Shown here piece by piece: positions 1 through 4,062 of a DNA stretch of 37,612 bases; position 1 is the stretch's first letter; each line of letters begins with the position of its first letter. The translations under genes were made by a program, and so were the position numbers. Source of the DNA: a virus. The notes below the pieces were generated by a model, which did no database searches, had not been told where the DNA came from, and saw only the letters and a list, made by a program, of their open reading frames with translations. The DNA is taken from positions 1 through 37,612 of the IMG/VR virus record IMGVR_UViG_3300017773_000039; one strand, given 5' to 3'.

Positions 1-204
1 AAGTTTGCTGATATAAGTGACACTATCTACATTGACATTCATGCTTGTCGTTCATCAACAGTGATTGTATATGAGAAGGGTGATGAATTTTATGATGTAT
101 ATTTGAACAACATTTCAATTGAAGAGATTGGAGATGATTGTTTAGGAGGCGGCGAATATCTATGGCAAACCAATAAACTTATCAATCGTTATTCACTTGC
201 TTAA
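1..204 (+). CDS. C-terminal part of an unknown small protein (5' end outside window)
   Basis: An open frame runs from the first base to a TAA at 202-204, giving 67 residues of a protein whose start lies upstream. The visible part has alternating hydrophobic residues (TIYIDIHAC, STVIVYEK) that look like beta strands, followed by an acidic stretch with EEIGDDCLGGGEY. I do not recognise the family. It is followed after 6 nt by another small gene on the same strand, so it is probably the tail of an early/accessory operon. The frame has no internal stop and the codon use looks like that of the neighbours, so I take it as real. Confidence 0.6.
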   Translation, partial: KFADISDTIYIDIHACRSSTVIVYEKGDEFYDVYLNNISIEEIGDDCLGGGEYLWQTNKLINRYSLA

Positions 205-210
205 TTAACA

Positions 211-375
211 ATGACACAACACACATGTTCTGGTGCCTGGATTGATTCCAAAGGTCGTAGGCATAACTTTGAGATTGAATCTGATCGTGCTGAAAGATCA
301 TATATCACGGAACTTGTAGAAGCAATGTATCCAGCAGAAAAAGTAATTATTAATAGTGTACGCCCTAATTACTAA
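211..375 (+). CDS. Small hypothetical protein, 54 aa
   Basis: ATG at 211, 6 nt after the preceding stop; TAA at 373-375. The product starts MTQHTCSGAWIDSKGRRHNF and ends with an EKVIINSVRPNY tail. It is short and soluble with one Cys and mixed charge; a beta-hairpin (CSGAWIDSKGRRHNFEI) followed by a helix (ERSYITELVEAMY) would fit. I do not recognise the family. It is likely cotranscribed with the upstream gene because there is no promoter in the 6-nt gap, and the next conserved promoter element starts right after its stop codon. Confidence 0.55.
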   Translation: MTQHTCSGAWIDSKGRRHNFEIESDRAERSYITELVEAMYPAEKVIINSVRPNY

Positions 376-380
376 TGATT

Positions 381-417
381 ATTGTTAGTAACCTTGAAAT
401 GTCCCCTATAGTATGAG
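381..417 (+). promoter_or_regulatory. Conserved early-type promoter element, copy 1
   Basis: First of four nearly identical 37-nt blocks. Its -10 hexamer is TATAGT (407-412), preceded by AAATGTCCCC. Upstream, TTAGTA (385-390, 16-nt spacer) or TTGTTA (382-387, 19-nt spacer) could serve as -35. It differs from copy 3 in having TTG for TCT after AACC and ATGAG for ATAAG after the -10. Conservation of the spacer as well as the hexamers suggests recognition beyond plain sigma-70 contacts. Confidence 0.65.
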
Positions 418-430
418 AGACAATCGCACC

Positions 431-637
431 ATGATTCAAGACGATAACATCAAAGCAAAATCCATTCTAAATCAAATTCAAGGATGTAAAGTTGCTGATG
501 ATAACAACAATCGATATGAGGTTGTTGATGTTAAAGTTTTCAATGGTACAGTTTCATTCATTGGATTGAAAGATTCTGATGGCGTTATCAAGTATGCCAG
601 TGAGAATTGTTATATGTCAATGGCAGATGTTGCTTGA
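431..637 (+). CDS. Small hypothetical protein, 68 aa
   Basis: The frame also has an ATG at 413, but that codon directly follows the -10 hexamer at 407-412 and would lie at or before the transcription start. ATG 431 is 19 nt after the -10, exactly the distance seen for the genes at 691 and 2237, so I choose it. The product starts MIQDDNIKAKSILNQIQGCK. Its centre (RYEVVDVKVFNGTVSFIGLK, then DSDGVIKYASENC) looks like a small beta-barrel or SH3-like fold. No known family recognised. It is the only gene between promoter copies 1 and 2, so it probably forms a single-gene unit. Confidence 0.6.
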   Translation: MIQDDNIKAKSILNQIQGCKVADDNNNRYEVVDVKVFNGTVSFIGLKDSDGVIKYASENCYMSMADVA

Positions 638-640
638 TAG

Positions 641-677
641 ATTATTAGTAACCTCTAAATGTCCCCTATAGTATAAG
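641..677 (+). promoter_or_regulatory. Conserved early-type promoter element, copy 2
   Basis: Same block as copy 1 with TATAGT at 667-672 and the AAATGTCCCC spacer motif. The upstream end reads ATTATTAGTA, one base different from the ATTGTTAGTA of copies 1 and 3, which weakens the TTGTTA reading of the -35 and favours TTAGTA (645-650). It starts right after the stop codon at 635-637 and drives the genes at 691 and 963. Confidence 0.65.
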
Positions 678-690
678 CAACCAATCAATC

Positions 691-939
691 ATGACTTCAA
701 CTTTTCAAACCACAACAACCGATGAAACTTACAACGGTTGGACTAATTACGAAACCTGGAATGTAGCACTCTGGATTGGTAATGATGAACCATTATATCG
801 TGCTGCTCGTGGTTGCTATTCCTATCAAGATTTCTTGAATCGTTATACTGATGAAGGAGATATGACGCCCGATGGTGTTAAATGGAATGATGTTAATCTC
901 AACCTAGTTGAACTTGACGAAATGATTGATGAACTGTAA
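691..939 (+). CDS. Small acidic protein with NGWTNYETWNVALWI motif, 82 aa
   Basis: ATG at 691, 19 nt after the -10 of promoter copy 2. Residues about 15-30 read NGWTNYETWNVALWIGND. This Trp-rich motif is the hallmark of a small protein family found in many phages and some bacteria (I believe catalogued as DUF7249, from memory). Function is unknown. The C-terminal half is acidic (NLVELDEMIDEL). There is no Shine-Dalgarno sequence: the leader is A/C-rich and ends CCAATCAATC before ATG. It is first gene of a two-gene unit with the gene at 963. Confidence 0.75.
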   Translation: MTSTFQTTTTDETYNGWTNYETWNVALWIGNDEPLYRAARGCYSYQDFLNRYTDEGDMTPDGVKWNDVNLNLVELDEMIDEL

Positions 940-962
940 ACTACAACAAAGAAGAAACTATT

Positions 963-1148
963 ATGTCACAACTATTCACTGAAGCACTTGAATCCTTACC
1001 CCAATTTGTATCAGAAATGAATCCAGATTGGGAGATGGTTTATGATTACATGACAGAACAAATGTCCATTGATGATCTTACACCAGAACAAATCCTTAAG
1101 GTAACTGATGTTTATGATGAATACATGGGTTATAACGATGGACAGTAA
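963..1148 (+). CDS. Small acidic hypothetical protein, 61 aa
   Basis: ATG at 963, 23 nt after the stop of the upstream gene, with a weak purine stretch (AAAGAAGAAA) before it. The product (starts MSQLFTEALESLPQFVSEMN) is strongly acidic and mainly helical by appearance; it ends DVYDEYMGYNDGQ. The segment DDLTPEQILKVTDVYDEYM looks like a helix-loop-helix. I do not recognise a family with certainty. It shares the transcript from promoter copy 2 and is followed by promoter copy 3. Confidence 0.6.
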   Translation: MSQLFTEALESLPQFVSEMNPDWEMVYDYMTEQMSIDDLTPEQILKVTDVYDEYMGYNDGQ

Positions 1149-1160
1149 TCCTTAAGCATT

Positions 1161-1197
1161 ATTGTTAGTAACCTCTAAATGTCCCCTATAGTATAAG
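1161..1197 (+). promoter_or_regulatory. Conserved early-type promoter element, copy 3
   Basis: TATAGT at 1187-1192 with the AAATGTCCCC spacer motif and ATTGTTAGTA at the upstream end. It matches copy 2 at all but one base in the block. The downstream gene starts at 1214, 22 nt after the -10. It drives the three tightly packed genes at 1214, 1565 and 1690. Confidence 0.65.
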
Positions 1198-1213
1198 CAT
1201 CACTCAAACTCAA

Positions 1214-1558
1214 ATGCGTAAGATTGAATCCCAAATGTGTTCCGCTATTCAGTCAAACAAGAACTGGAGTTCAGGCAATACAAGTGTTATCACTGATGAG
1301 AATAACATCTCTACAGTATATCTTCACGGAAACAAGATCGCTGAAATTGATGAAGATAGCATGACAATCTATGATGGAGGTTATCAATCAACTACAACTA
1401 AATCAAGACTCAATGCACTATGTGATTATTTCTGTGTAGAGGGTGAATGTGTTTATCAGAAGAACTTCAAATGGTATGTTGATAAACTCGTAGGAATGGC
1501 AGGACAAAGTAAAGTCTTCAACACCTACGAATTCACCAATGGTTTCATCTTCGCGTAA
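1214..1558 (+). CDS. Conserved phage hypothetical protein, 114 aa
   Basis: ATG at 1214; stop TAA at 1556-1558. The pattern MRKIESQMCSAI, then SGNTSVI, STVYLHGNKIAEI, an aspartate-rich turn, and TTKSRLNALCDYF is one I recognise from a widespread phage protein family (VYLHGN and TKSRLNA are its most constant parts). Its biochemical role is unknown. The middle is beta-rich and the SRLNA segment helical. It contains three Cys near residues 75-85 (CDYFCVEGEC), which could bind a metal, but this is only a guess. It has a C/A-rich leader with no Shine-Dalgarno sequence and is first in a three-gene unit. Confidence 0.75.
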   Translation: MRKIESQMCSAIQSNKNWSSGNTSVITDENNISTVYLHGNKIAEIDEDSMTIYDGGYQSTTTKSRLNALCDYFCVEGECVYQKNFKWYVDKLVGMAGQSKVFNTYEFTNGFIFA

Positions 1559-1564
1559 CCAATC

Positions 1565-1693
1565 ATGAGACTTATCTTACTCGCTCTCTTCACTATTCTA
1601 GGAGCAAACTTATTCATTGATTTGATGGATTCTAACCTTAAGAATATCATTGAAGAACGCAACGAAACTATCAACCGAATGATCCAATCATGA
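1565..1693 (+). CDS. 42-aa single-pass membrane peptide
   Basis: ATG at 1565, 6 nt after the preceding stop; TGA at 1691-1693. The N-terminus MRLILLALFTILGANLFI is a clear hydrophobic helix, long enough to cross a membrane or act as a signal anchor. It is followed by a charged helical tail with ERNETINRMIQS. No family recognised. The start codon is preceded by AACCAATC rather than a Shine-Dalgarno sequence. The stop overlaps the next start as ATGA, so the two genes are probably translationally coupled. It may modify the host inner membrane early in infection; this is inference from topology only. Confidence 0.55.
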   Translation: MRLILLALFTILGANLFIDLMDSNLKNIIEERNETINRMIQS

Positions 1694-1890
1694 TTGTAAC
1701 ACAAACCACTGACAACATCTCACAAAAGGATGAACTCATTGACGCATATGTGACAAGAGTTATTGATGGTCTAGATCTAGATGATTGCCTTGCTATTCTA
1801 CATGATTACATGACCAAATCATATGAGGAATATACACTGGAAGAGATCAAAGAAGAGGTGACTGAGTATTTCCCTGAACTCCTAAATTAA
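1690..1890 (+). CDS. Small acidic hypothetical protein, 66 aa
   Basis: ATG at 1690 overlaps the upstream stop (ATGA). Residues 12-32 contain KDELIDAYVTRVIDGLDLD and the C-terminus ends EEVTEYFPELLN; this arrangement (ELIDAYVTRVIDG near the start, YPELL-like end) is one I have seen repeatedly in small cyanophage proteins of unknown function. The protein is highly acidic and predicted helical. It is the last gene of the unit from promoter copy 3. A gene-free stretch of 346 nt follows. Confidence 0.65.
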   Translation: MIVTQTTDNISQKDELIDAYVTRVIDGLDLDDCLAILHDYMTKSYEEYTLEEIKEEVTEYFPELLN

Positions 1891-1905
1891 CCCCTTGATT
1901 ATAAG

Positions 1906-1913
1906 CATAAATA
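1906..1913 (+). promoter_or_regulatory. Late-promoter-like CATAAATA without an adjacent gene
   Basis: CATAAATA matches the T4-type late promoter pattern NATAAATA seen elsewhere in this window before virion genes. The next good start codon is more than 300 nt away, and the ATG at 1915 opens only a three-codon frame. If active, it would make an untranslated transcript running into the DnaA-box region. In such AT-rich DNA an 8-mer match can be chance. Confidence 0.25.
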
Positions 1914-1969
1914 CCATGTTTTTATGTTAAAATCAATTAAAAAGGTATTAATAAATGTATATGAGTGTT

Positions 1970-1986
1970 TTGTTAGTTTTTAACAA
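1970..1986. repeat. Inverted repeat next to DnaA-like boxes
   Basis: TTGTTA (1970-1975), a 5-nt GTTTT loop, and TAACAA (1981-1986) form a perfect 6-bp inverted repeat that ends 3 nt before the first DnaA-like box. It is too AT-rich to be a strong terminator. Confidence 0.4.
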
Positions 1987-1989
1987 CCC

Positions 1990-2052
1990 TGTGGATAAGT
2001 GCTTGTTATATGTGGTTAATACCTGTTAATCTGTGGAAAAGGTATCATTTAA
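1990..2052. repeat. Three 21-nt repeats each starting with a DnaA-box-like 9-mer
   Basis: TGTGGATAA (1990-1998), TGTGGTTAA (2011-2019) and TGTGGAAAA (2032-2040) start at exact 21-nt intervals and share one orientation. On the - strand they read TTATCCACA (the E. coli consensus DnaA box), TTAACCACA, and TTTTCCACA (the form reported for cyanobacterial origins, from memory). The remaining 12 nt of each unit are poorly conserved, so the pattern is spaced binding sites rather than a recent duplication. Twenty-one bp is two helical turns, placing all sites on one face of the DNA. Confidence 0.5.
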
Positions 2053-2159
2053 TCCCTTCTAAATGTTCATTCTTATAGTGATGTTAGCGAGCAGTCTATC
2101 AGAAACTCTCCCAAATGTCAAGACCCTATGTAACACTCCCACAGACCCACATAATTTTC

Positions 2160-2188
2160 TTGACATATACTTTGAAACATGGTATTAT
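2160..2188 (+). promoter_or_regulatory. Sigma-70 type promoter TTGACA-N17-TATTAT
   Basis: TTGACA at 2160-2165, a 17-nt spacer and TATTAT at 2183-2188. It overlaps the upstream end of the fourth conserved promoter block (2187-2223), so the gene at 2237 could be read from either or both. Confidence 0.55.
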
Positions 2189-2223
2189 TGTTAGTAACCT
2201 CTAAAGGTCTTCTATAGTGTAAG
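2187..2223 (+). promoter_or_regulatory. Conserved early-type promoter element, copy 4
   Basis: TATAGT at 2213-2218, preceded by a diverged spacer (AAAGGTCTTC where the other copies have AAATGTCCCC). The ATTGTTAGTAACCTCTAAA upstream part is identical to copy 3. The downstream ATG at 2237 is 19 nt after the -10, as for copies 1 and 2. Confidence 0.6.
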
Positions 2224-2236
2224 CACACAACACGCA

Positions 2237-2356
2237 ATGAGTTCCTATCAACAACTCTGTGAACTGATTGATACAGTGAAAGCAGAAGGACACCAAAAGG
2301 TAACAGTAACTGTGCTGCCTTCAGGTGTTAAGCGCAAGCGCAAATCTCTGCTGTGA
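2237..2356 (+). CDS. Small hypothetical protein, 39 aa
   Basis: ATG at 2237, TGA at 2354-2356. Product starts MSSYQQLCELIDTVKAEG, continues with a beta-like QKVTVTVLPSG, and ends in a basic tail VKRKRKSLL. The basic tail could bind nucleic acid, but I recognise no family. Placement 19 nt after the -10 of promoter copy 4, as for two other genes in this region, supports it as a real early gene. The leader is A/C-rich without a Shine-Dalgarno sequence. Confidence 0.5.
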   Translation: MSSYQQLCELIDTVKAEGHQKVTVTVLPSGVKRKRKSLL

Positions 2357-2424
2357 TTCACATTAACTGATAGTCCTAGTGATGACTTTAAACCCACTAC
2401 ATTTCACACTAAATCACTTTTATT

Positions 2425-2547
2425 ATGTCACGCGAAGTTCTTCTCGGTATGCTCTCACAGGGTAACACTGGCGACGAAATCCTTGCGATTCTTGATGCTA
2501 TCTCCGAGGATGTGAATAACACACAGGAGGCAGAGATTCAGTTCTAA
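2425..2547 (+). CDS. Small conserved-looking hypothetical protein, 40 aa
   Basis: ATG at 2425, TAA at 2545-2547. The segment MSREVLLGMLSQGNTGDEIL followed by AILDAISED has the pattern 'LL..L..G..GDEIL.ILD' that I associate with a group of very small cyanophage proteins. Function is unknown; the peptide is acidic and helical. It is 68 nt downstream of the previous small gene with no obvious promoter between them, so it is probably the second gene of that unit. Confidence 0.55.
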   Translation: MSREVLLGMLSQGNTGDEILAILDAISEDVNNTQEAEIQF

Positions 2548-2559
2548 TGTAATACTTTG

Positions 2560-2590
2560 TGGGGGACAGTGCTTGACACATAGTCCCCCA
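2560..2590. repeat. Inverted repeat overlapping a promoter -35
   Basis: TGGGGGAC (2560-2567) and GTCCCCCA (2583-2590) form a perfect 8-bp inverted repeat with a 15-nt centre that contains the -35 hexamer TTGACA (2573-2578). The right arm lies in the -35/-10 spacer. It could be an operator, or a hairpin ending the upstream unit, although no T-run follows. Confidence 0.5.
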
Positions 2591-2601
2591 TATGTTAGAC
2601 T
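2573..2601 (+). promoter_or_regulatory. Sigma-70 type promoter TTGACA-N17-TAGACT
   Basis: TTGACA at 2573-2578, 17-nt spacer, TAGACT at 2596-2601. It would start transcription near 2608 and give the gene at 2793 a leader of about 185 nt. GACAGT occurs at 2565, 2602 and 2619, around this promoter. Confidence 0.5.
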
Positions 2602-2607
2602 GACAGT

Positions 2608-2792
2608 ATTGTGAATTCGACAGTGATTGGGCGTCTTATGTGTTGCCGAGCGGCGGGCGTAGCGGGTATAAGGGTTAAGGTTATAAGGTAAGGCGACCCC
2701 CCCCCTAATAATATTTCGACTTTGTGTAACCTACAAAAGTATATTCCCGACTTCTATATAATTCGCAAATAAAAATTTCCCCAGAAAAAATT
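2608..2792 (+). other. G-rich leader with C9 tract, possible structured RNA
   Basis: Between the promoter at 2573 and the gene at 2793 lies an unusual segment: GC-rich 2628-2665, GGG runs at 2655, 2664 and 2672, repeated AAGG, and a run of nine C (2697-2705). Pairings visible: GTTGCC (2642-2647) with GGCGAC (2692-2697, one G-T pair) enclosing TATAA (2667-2671) with TTATA (2681-2685). The part after 2706 is AT-rich and has a TATAAT at 2757-2762 that may be a separate -10 for the next gene. No tRNA fold is evident. Confidence 0.35.
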
Positions 2793-2987
2793 ATGCCCGA
2801 AAAGGTTTTTCATGTATATGCGAAAGAGGAATGTTTATATAATAATCTAACGGAAGAACAGTTTAAGAATACTTGGAATGCCCTCAATGGAATGGTTGGT
2901 TTACTACACACCGACTATGATGTTGAGGATTTATCGTATGAGGAAGTAGAGACAACCGCCCATATAGCAGAGGAGTCATCCTATTGA
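2793..2987 (+). CDS. Conserved cyanophage-type hypothetical protein, 64 aa
   Basis: ATG at 2793, TGA at 2985-2987. Product starts MPEKVFHVYAKEECLYNNL, then EEQFKNTWNALNGMVG and LHTDYDVEDLSYEEVE. I recognise this arrangement (HVYAK..CL.NNL, F..TW..LN.MVG.LHTDY, LSYEEV) from small proteins conserved next to structural genes in cyanophages; function is unknown. The protein is acidic and probably a compact alpha/beta fold. A TATAAT 31 nt before the ATG may be its own -10. Its stop codon overlaps the TTGACA of the next promoter. Confidence 0.7.
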   Translation: MPEKVFHVYAKEECLYNNLTEEQFKNTWNALNGMVGLLHTDYDVEDLSYEEVETTAHIAEESSY

Positions 2988-3012
2988 CATCGCATAGATA
3001 CCACGTTATAAT
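2984..3012 (+). promoter_or_regulatory. Perfect consensus sigma-70 promoter TTGACA-N17-TATAAT
   Basis: TTGACA (2984-2989), exactly 17 nt, TATAAT (3007-3012). The -35 overlaps the stop codon of the upstream gene. Transcription would start about 15 nt before the glycosyltransferase ATG at 3034, giving a very short leader. It should be read by host polymerase without phage factors. Confidence 0.75.
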
Positions 3013-3033
3013 TGAATTGAGTTACTCAGACTT

Positions 3034-3825
3034 ATGGCAAAAGGATTTACAGTAAAAGCAAAGACACCTGTGAAGGCGTCAGTAGAGAATACAGAGAAAG
3101 CAGACTGGGACTACACAGCAATTAAGGAGAGAATGCGTGGAAAAGCGATTGTCTTCTGTTTACCTGGGAGGGGATGTTCATATGCTTTTATGAAGAACTT
3201 TGTTCAATTGTGTTTTGACTTGGTTCAGAATGGAATGAGCATTCAGATTTCACAAGACTATAGTTCTATGGTGAACTTTGCTCGTTGTAAGTGTTTGGGT
3301 GCGAATGTATTGCGCGGACCTGATCAGTTGCCGTGGGATGGTAATTTGAAGTATGATTATCAGTTATGGATTGATAGTGATATTATCTTTACATCAGAGA
3401 AGTTCTGGCAATTGTGTGATATGGCAATTACTGAAGATGGTACAGAACGTCAGATTGTATCTGGATGGTACAGTACAGAGGATGGACGTACAACAAGTGT
3501 TGCTCATTGGTTAGATGAGGATGACTTCCGTAATAATGGTGGTGTCATGAATCATGAGATGGTTGATGGTATCAGTAAGCGTAAGAAACCATTTACTGTT
3601 GACTACACAGGATTTGGATGGGTAATGATTCAGAATGGAGTCTTTGAGAGTGCTGCGATGAAGTATCCATGGTTTGCTCCAAAGATGCAAGTATTTGAAT
3701 CAGGTGCCGTACAAGACATGTGTGGAGAGGATGTATCATTCTGTTTAGATGCGATCGAAGCAGGATATGAGATTTGGTGTGATCCACGTATTCGTGTAGG
3801 ACATGAGAAGATGCGAGTAATTTGA
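3034..3825 (+). CDS. GT-A fold glycosyltransferase-like protein, 263 aa
   Basis: Probable nucleotide-sugar-dependent glycosyltransferase. What is visible: a GRGCSYAFMKNF segment near residues 45-57, NFARCKCLGANVLRG near 81-95 (the substrate-binding region in this group), and the DSD metal-binding motif at 114-116 within YQLWIDSDIIF. Also present are the acidic GED at 231-233 in an acceptor-side segment and a late His (H257) that could be a metal ligand. All are typical of GT-A enzymes. Length fits a single catalytic domain; no membrane segment. It lies just upstream of the baseplate genes behind a perfect host-type promoter. Acceptor is unknown: virion proteins, modified DNA, or host surface sugars are all possible. 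The stop overlaps the next ATG (TGATG). Confidence 0.75.
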   Translation: MAKGFTVKAKTPVKASVENTEKADWDYTAIKERMRGKAIVFCLPGRGCSYAFMKNFVQLCFDLVQNGMSIQISQDYSSMVNFARCKCLGANVLRGPDQLPWDGNLKYDYQLWIDSDIIFTSEKFWQLCDMAITEDGTERQIVSGWYSTEDGRTTSVAHWLDEDDFRNNGGVMNHEMVDGISKRKKPFTVDYTGFGWVMIQNGVFESAAMKYPWFAPKMQVFESGAVQDMCGEDVSFCLDAIEAGYEIWCDPRIRVGHEKMRVI

Positions 3826-3929
3826 TGTCATTATTATTTGTTATAATCTTTATAGGATTACTGACAAGTGGTATGATGATGGTTGGTAACAAAATGGCAA
3901 TTACAAGGAGAATCGATGGCGAAAATTAA
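3825..3929 (+). CDS. 34-aa membrane peptide
   Basis: ATG at 3825 overlaps the glycosyltransferase stop by one base; TAA at 3927-3929. Product starts MSLLLFVIIFIGLLTSGMMM, a hydrophobic helix of about 20 residues, then a short basic tail (GNKMAITRRIDGEN). Reading corrected for codons: the first residues are Met-Ser-Leu-Leu-Phe-Val. It overlaps the next gene by 14 nt. No family recognised. Being a single transmembrane helix in a coupled overlap it could be a small membrane accessory, but it could also be a translational bridge between its neighbours. Confidence 0.4.
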   Translation: MSLLFVIIFIGLLTSGMMMVGNKMAITRRIDGEN

Positions 3930-4062
3930 GACAGGCAAATTCGGTCAGCAGATGATTGATAGTCAACCCAAGAATACCCGTCAGGGTCAGGGGAAGAATA
4001 CAAAATACTCTGCGACCAGTGGCAATAATGCCAAGAAGCGTTATCGTGGTCAAGGACGGTAG
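3916..4062 (+). CDS. Small basic hypothetical protein, 48 aa
   Basis: ATG at 3916 with a good Shine-Dalgarno AAGGAG (3905-3910); TAG at 4060-4062. Product starts MAKIKTGKFGQQMIDSQPKN and is rich in Lys, Arg, Gln, Asn and Gly, ending KKRYRGQGR. There is little hydrophobic content, so it is likely disordered or nucleic-acid binding. I believe similar short basic proteins occur near cyanophage structural genes, but no function is known to me. The stop overlaps the GTG start of the SET-domain gene (TAGTG), so the two are coupled. Confidence 0.6.
   Translation: MAKIKTGKFGQQMIDSQPKNTRQGQGKNTKYSATSGNNAKKRYRGQGR

Larger units (their letters stand above)
1891..2236 (+). other. Gene-free region with candidate origin / DnaA-binding locus
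   Basis: No convincing gene occupies this stretch. In order it holds a late-promoter-like CATAAATA (1906-1913), a strongly AT-rich segment (about 1914-1968), an inverted repeat (1970-1986), three DnaA-box-like 9-mers at 21-nt spacing (1990-2052), an unremarkable segment (about 2055-2155), and two overlapping promoter signals (2160-2223). An AT-rich unwinding segment next to phased DnaA boxes is the layout of a bacterial origin. T4-like phages normally start replication from transcripts or recombination rather than DnaA, so this is a hypothesis. Confidence 0.4.

Noticed and set aside
2063-2194. 43-codon frame starting MFILIVMLASSL in the gap before promoter copy 4
   Set aside because: No ribosome site, and its end runs through the promoter at 2160-2194. 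The hydrophobic start is not enough to support a gene.
2628-2700. Possible tRNA (GCCGAGCGG resembles a class II D-arm)
   Set aside because: No acceptor stem, anticodon arm or T-arm could be fitted around it.
3593-3892. 99-codon minus-strand frame opposite the glycosyltransferase end
   Set aside because: It is antisense to GT motifs (GED, terminal His), with His/Leu-rich composition typical of an antisense shadow.
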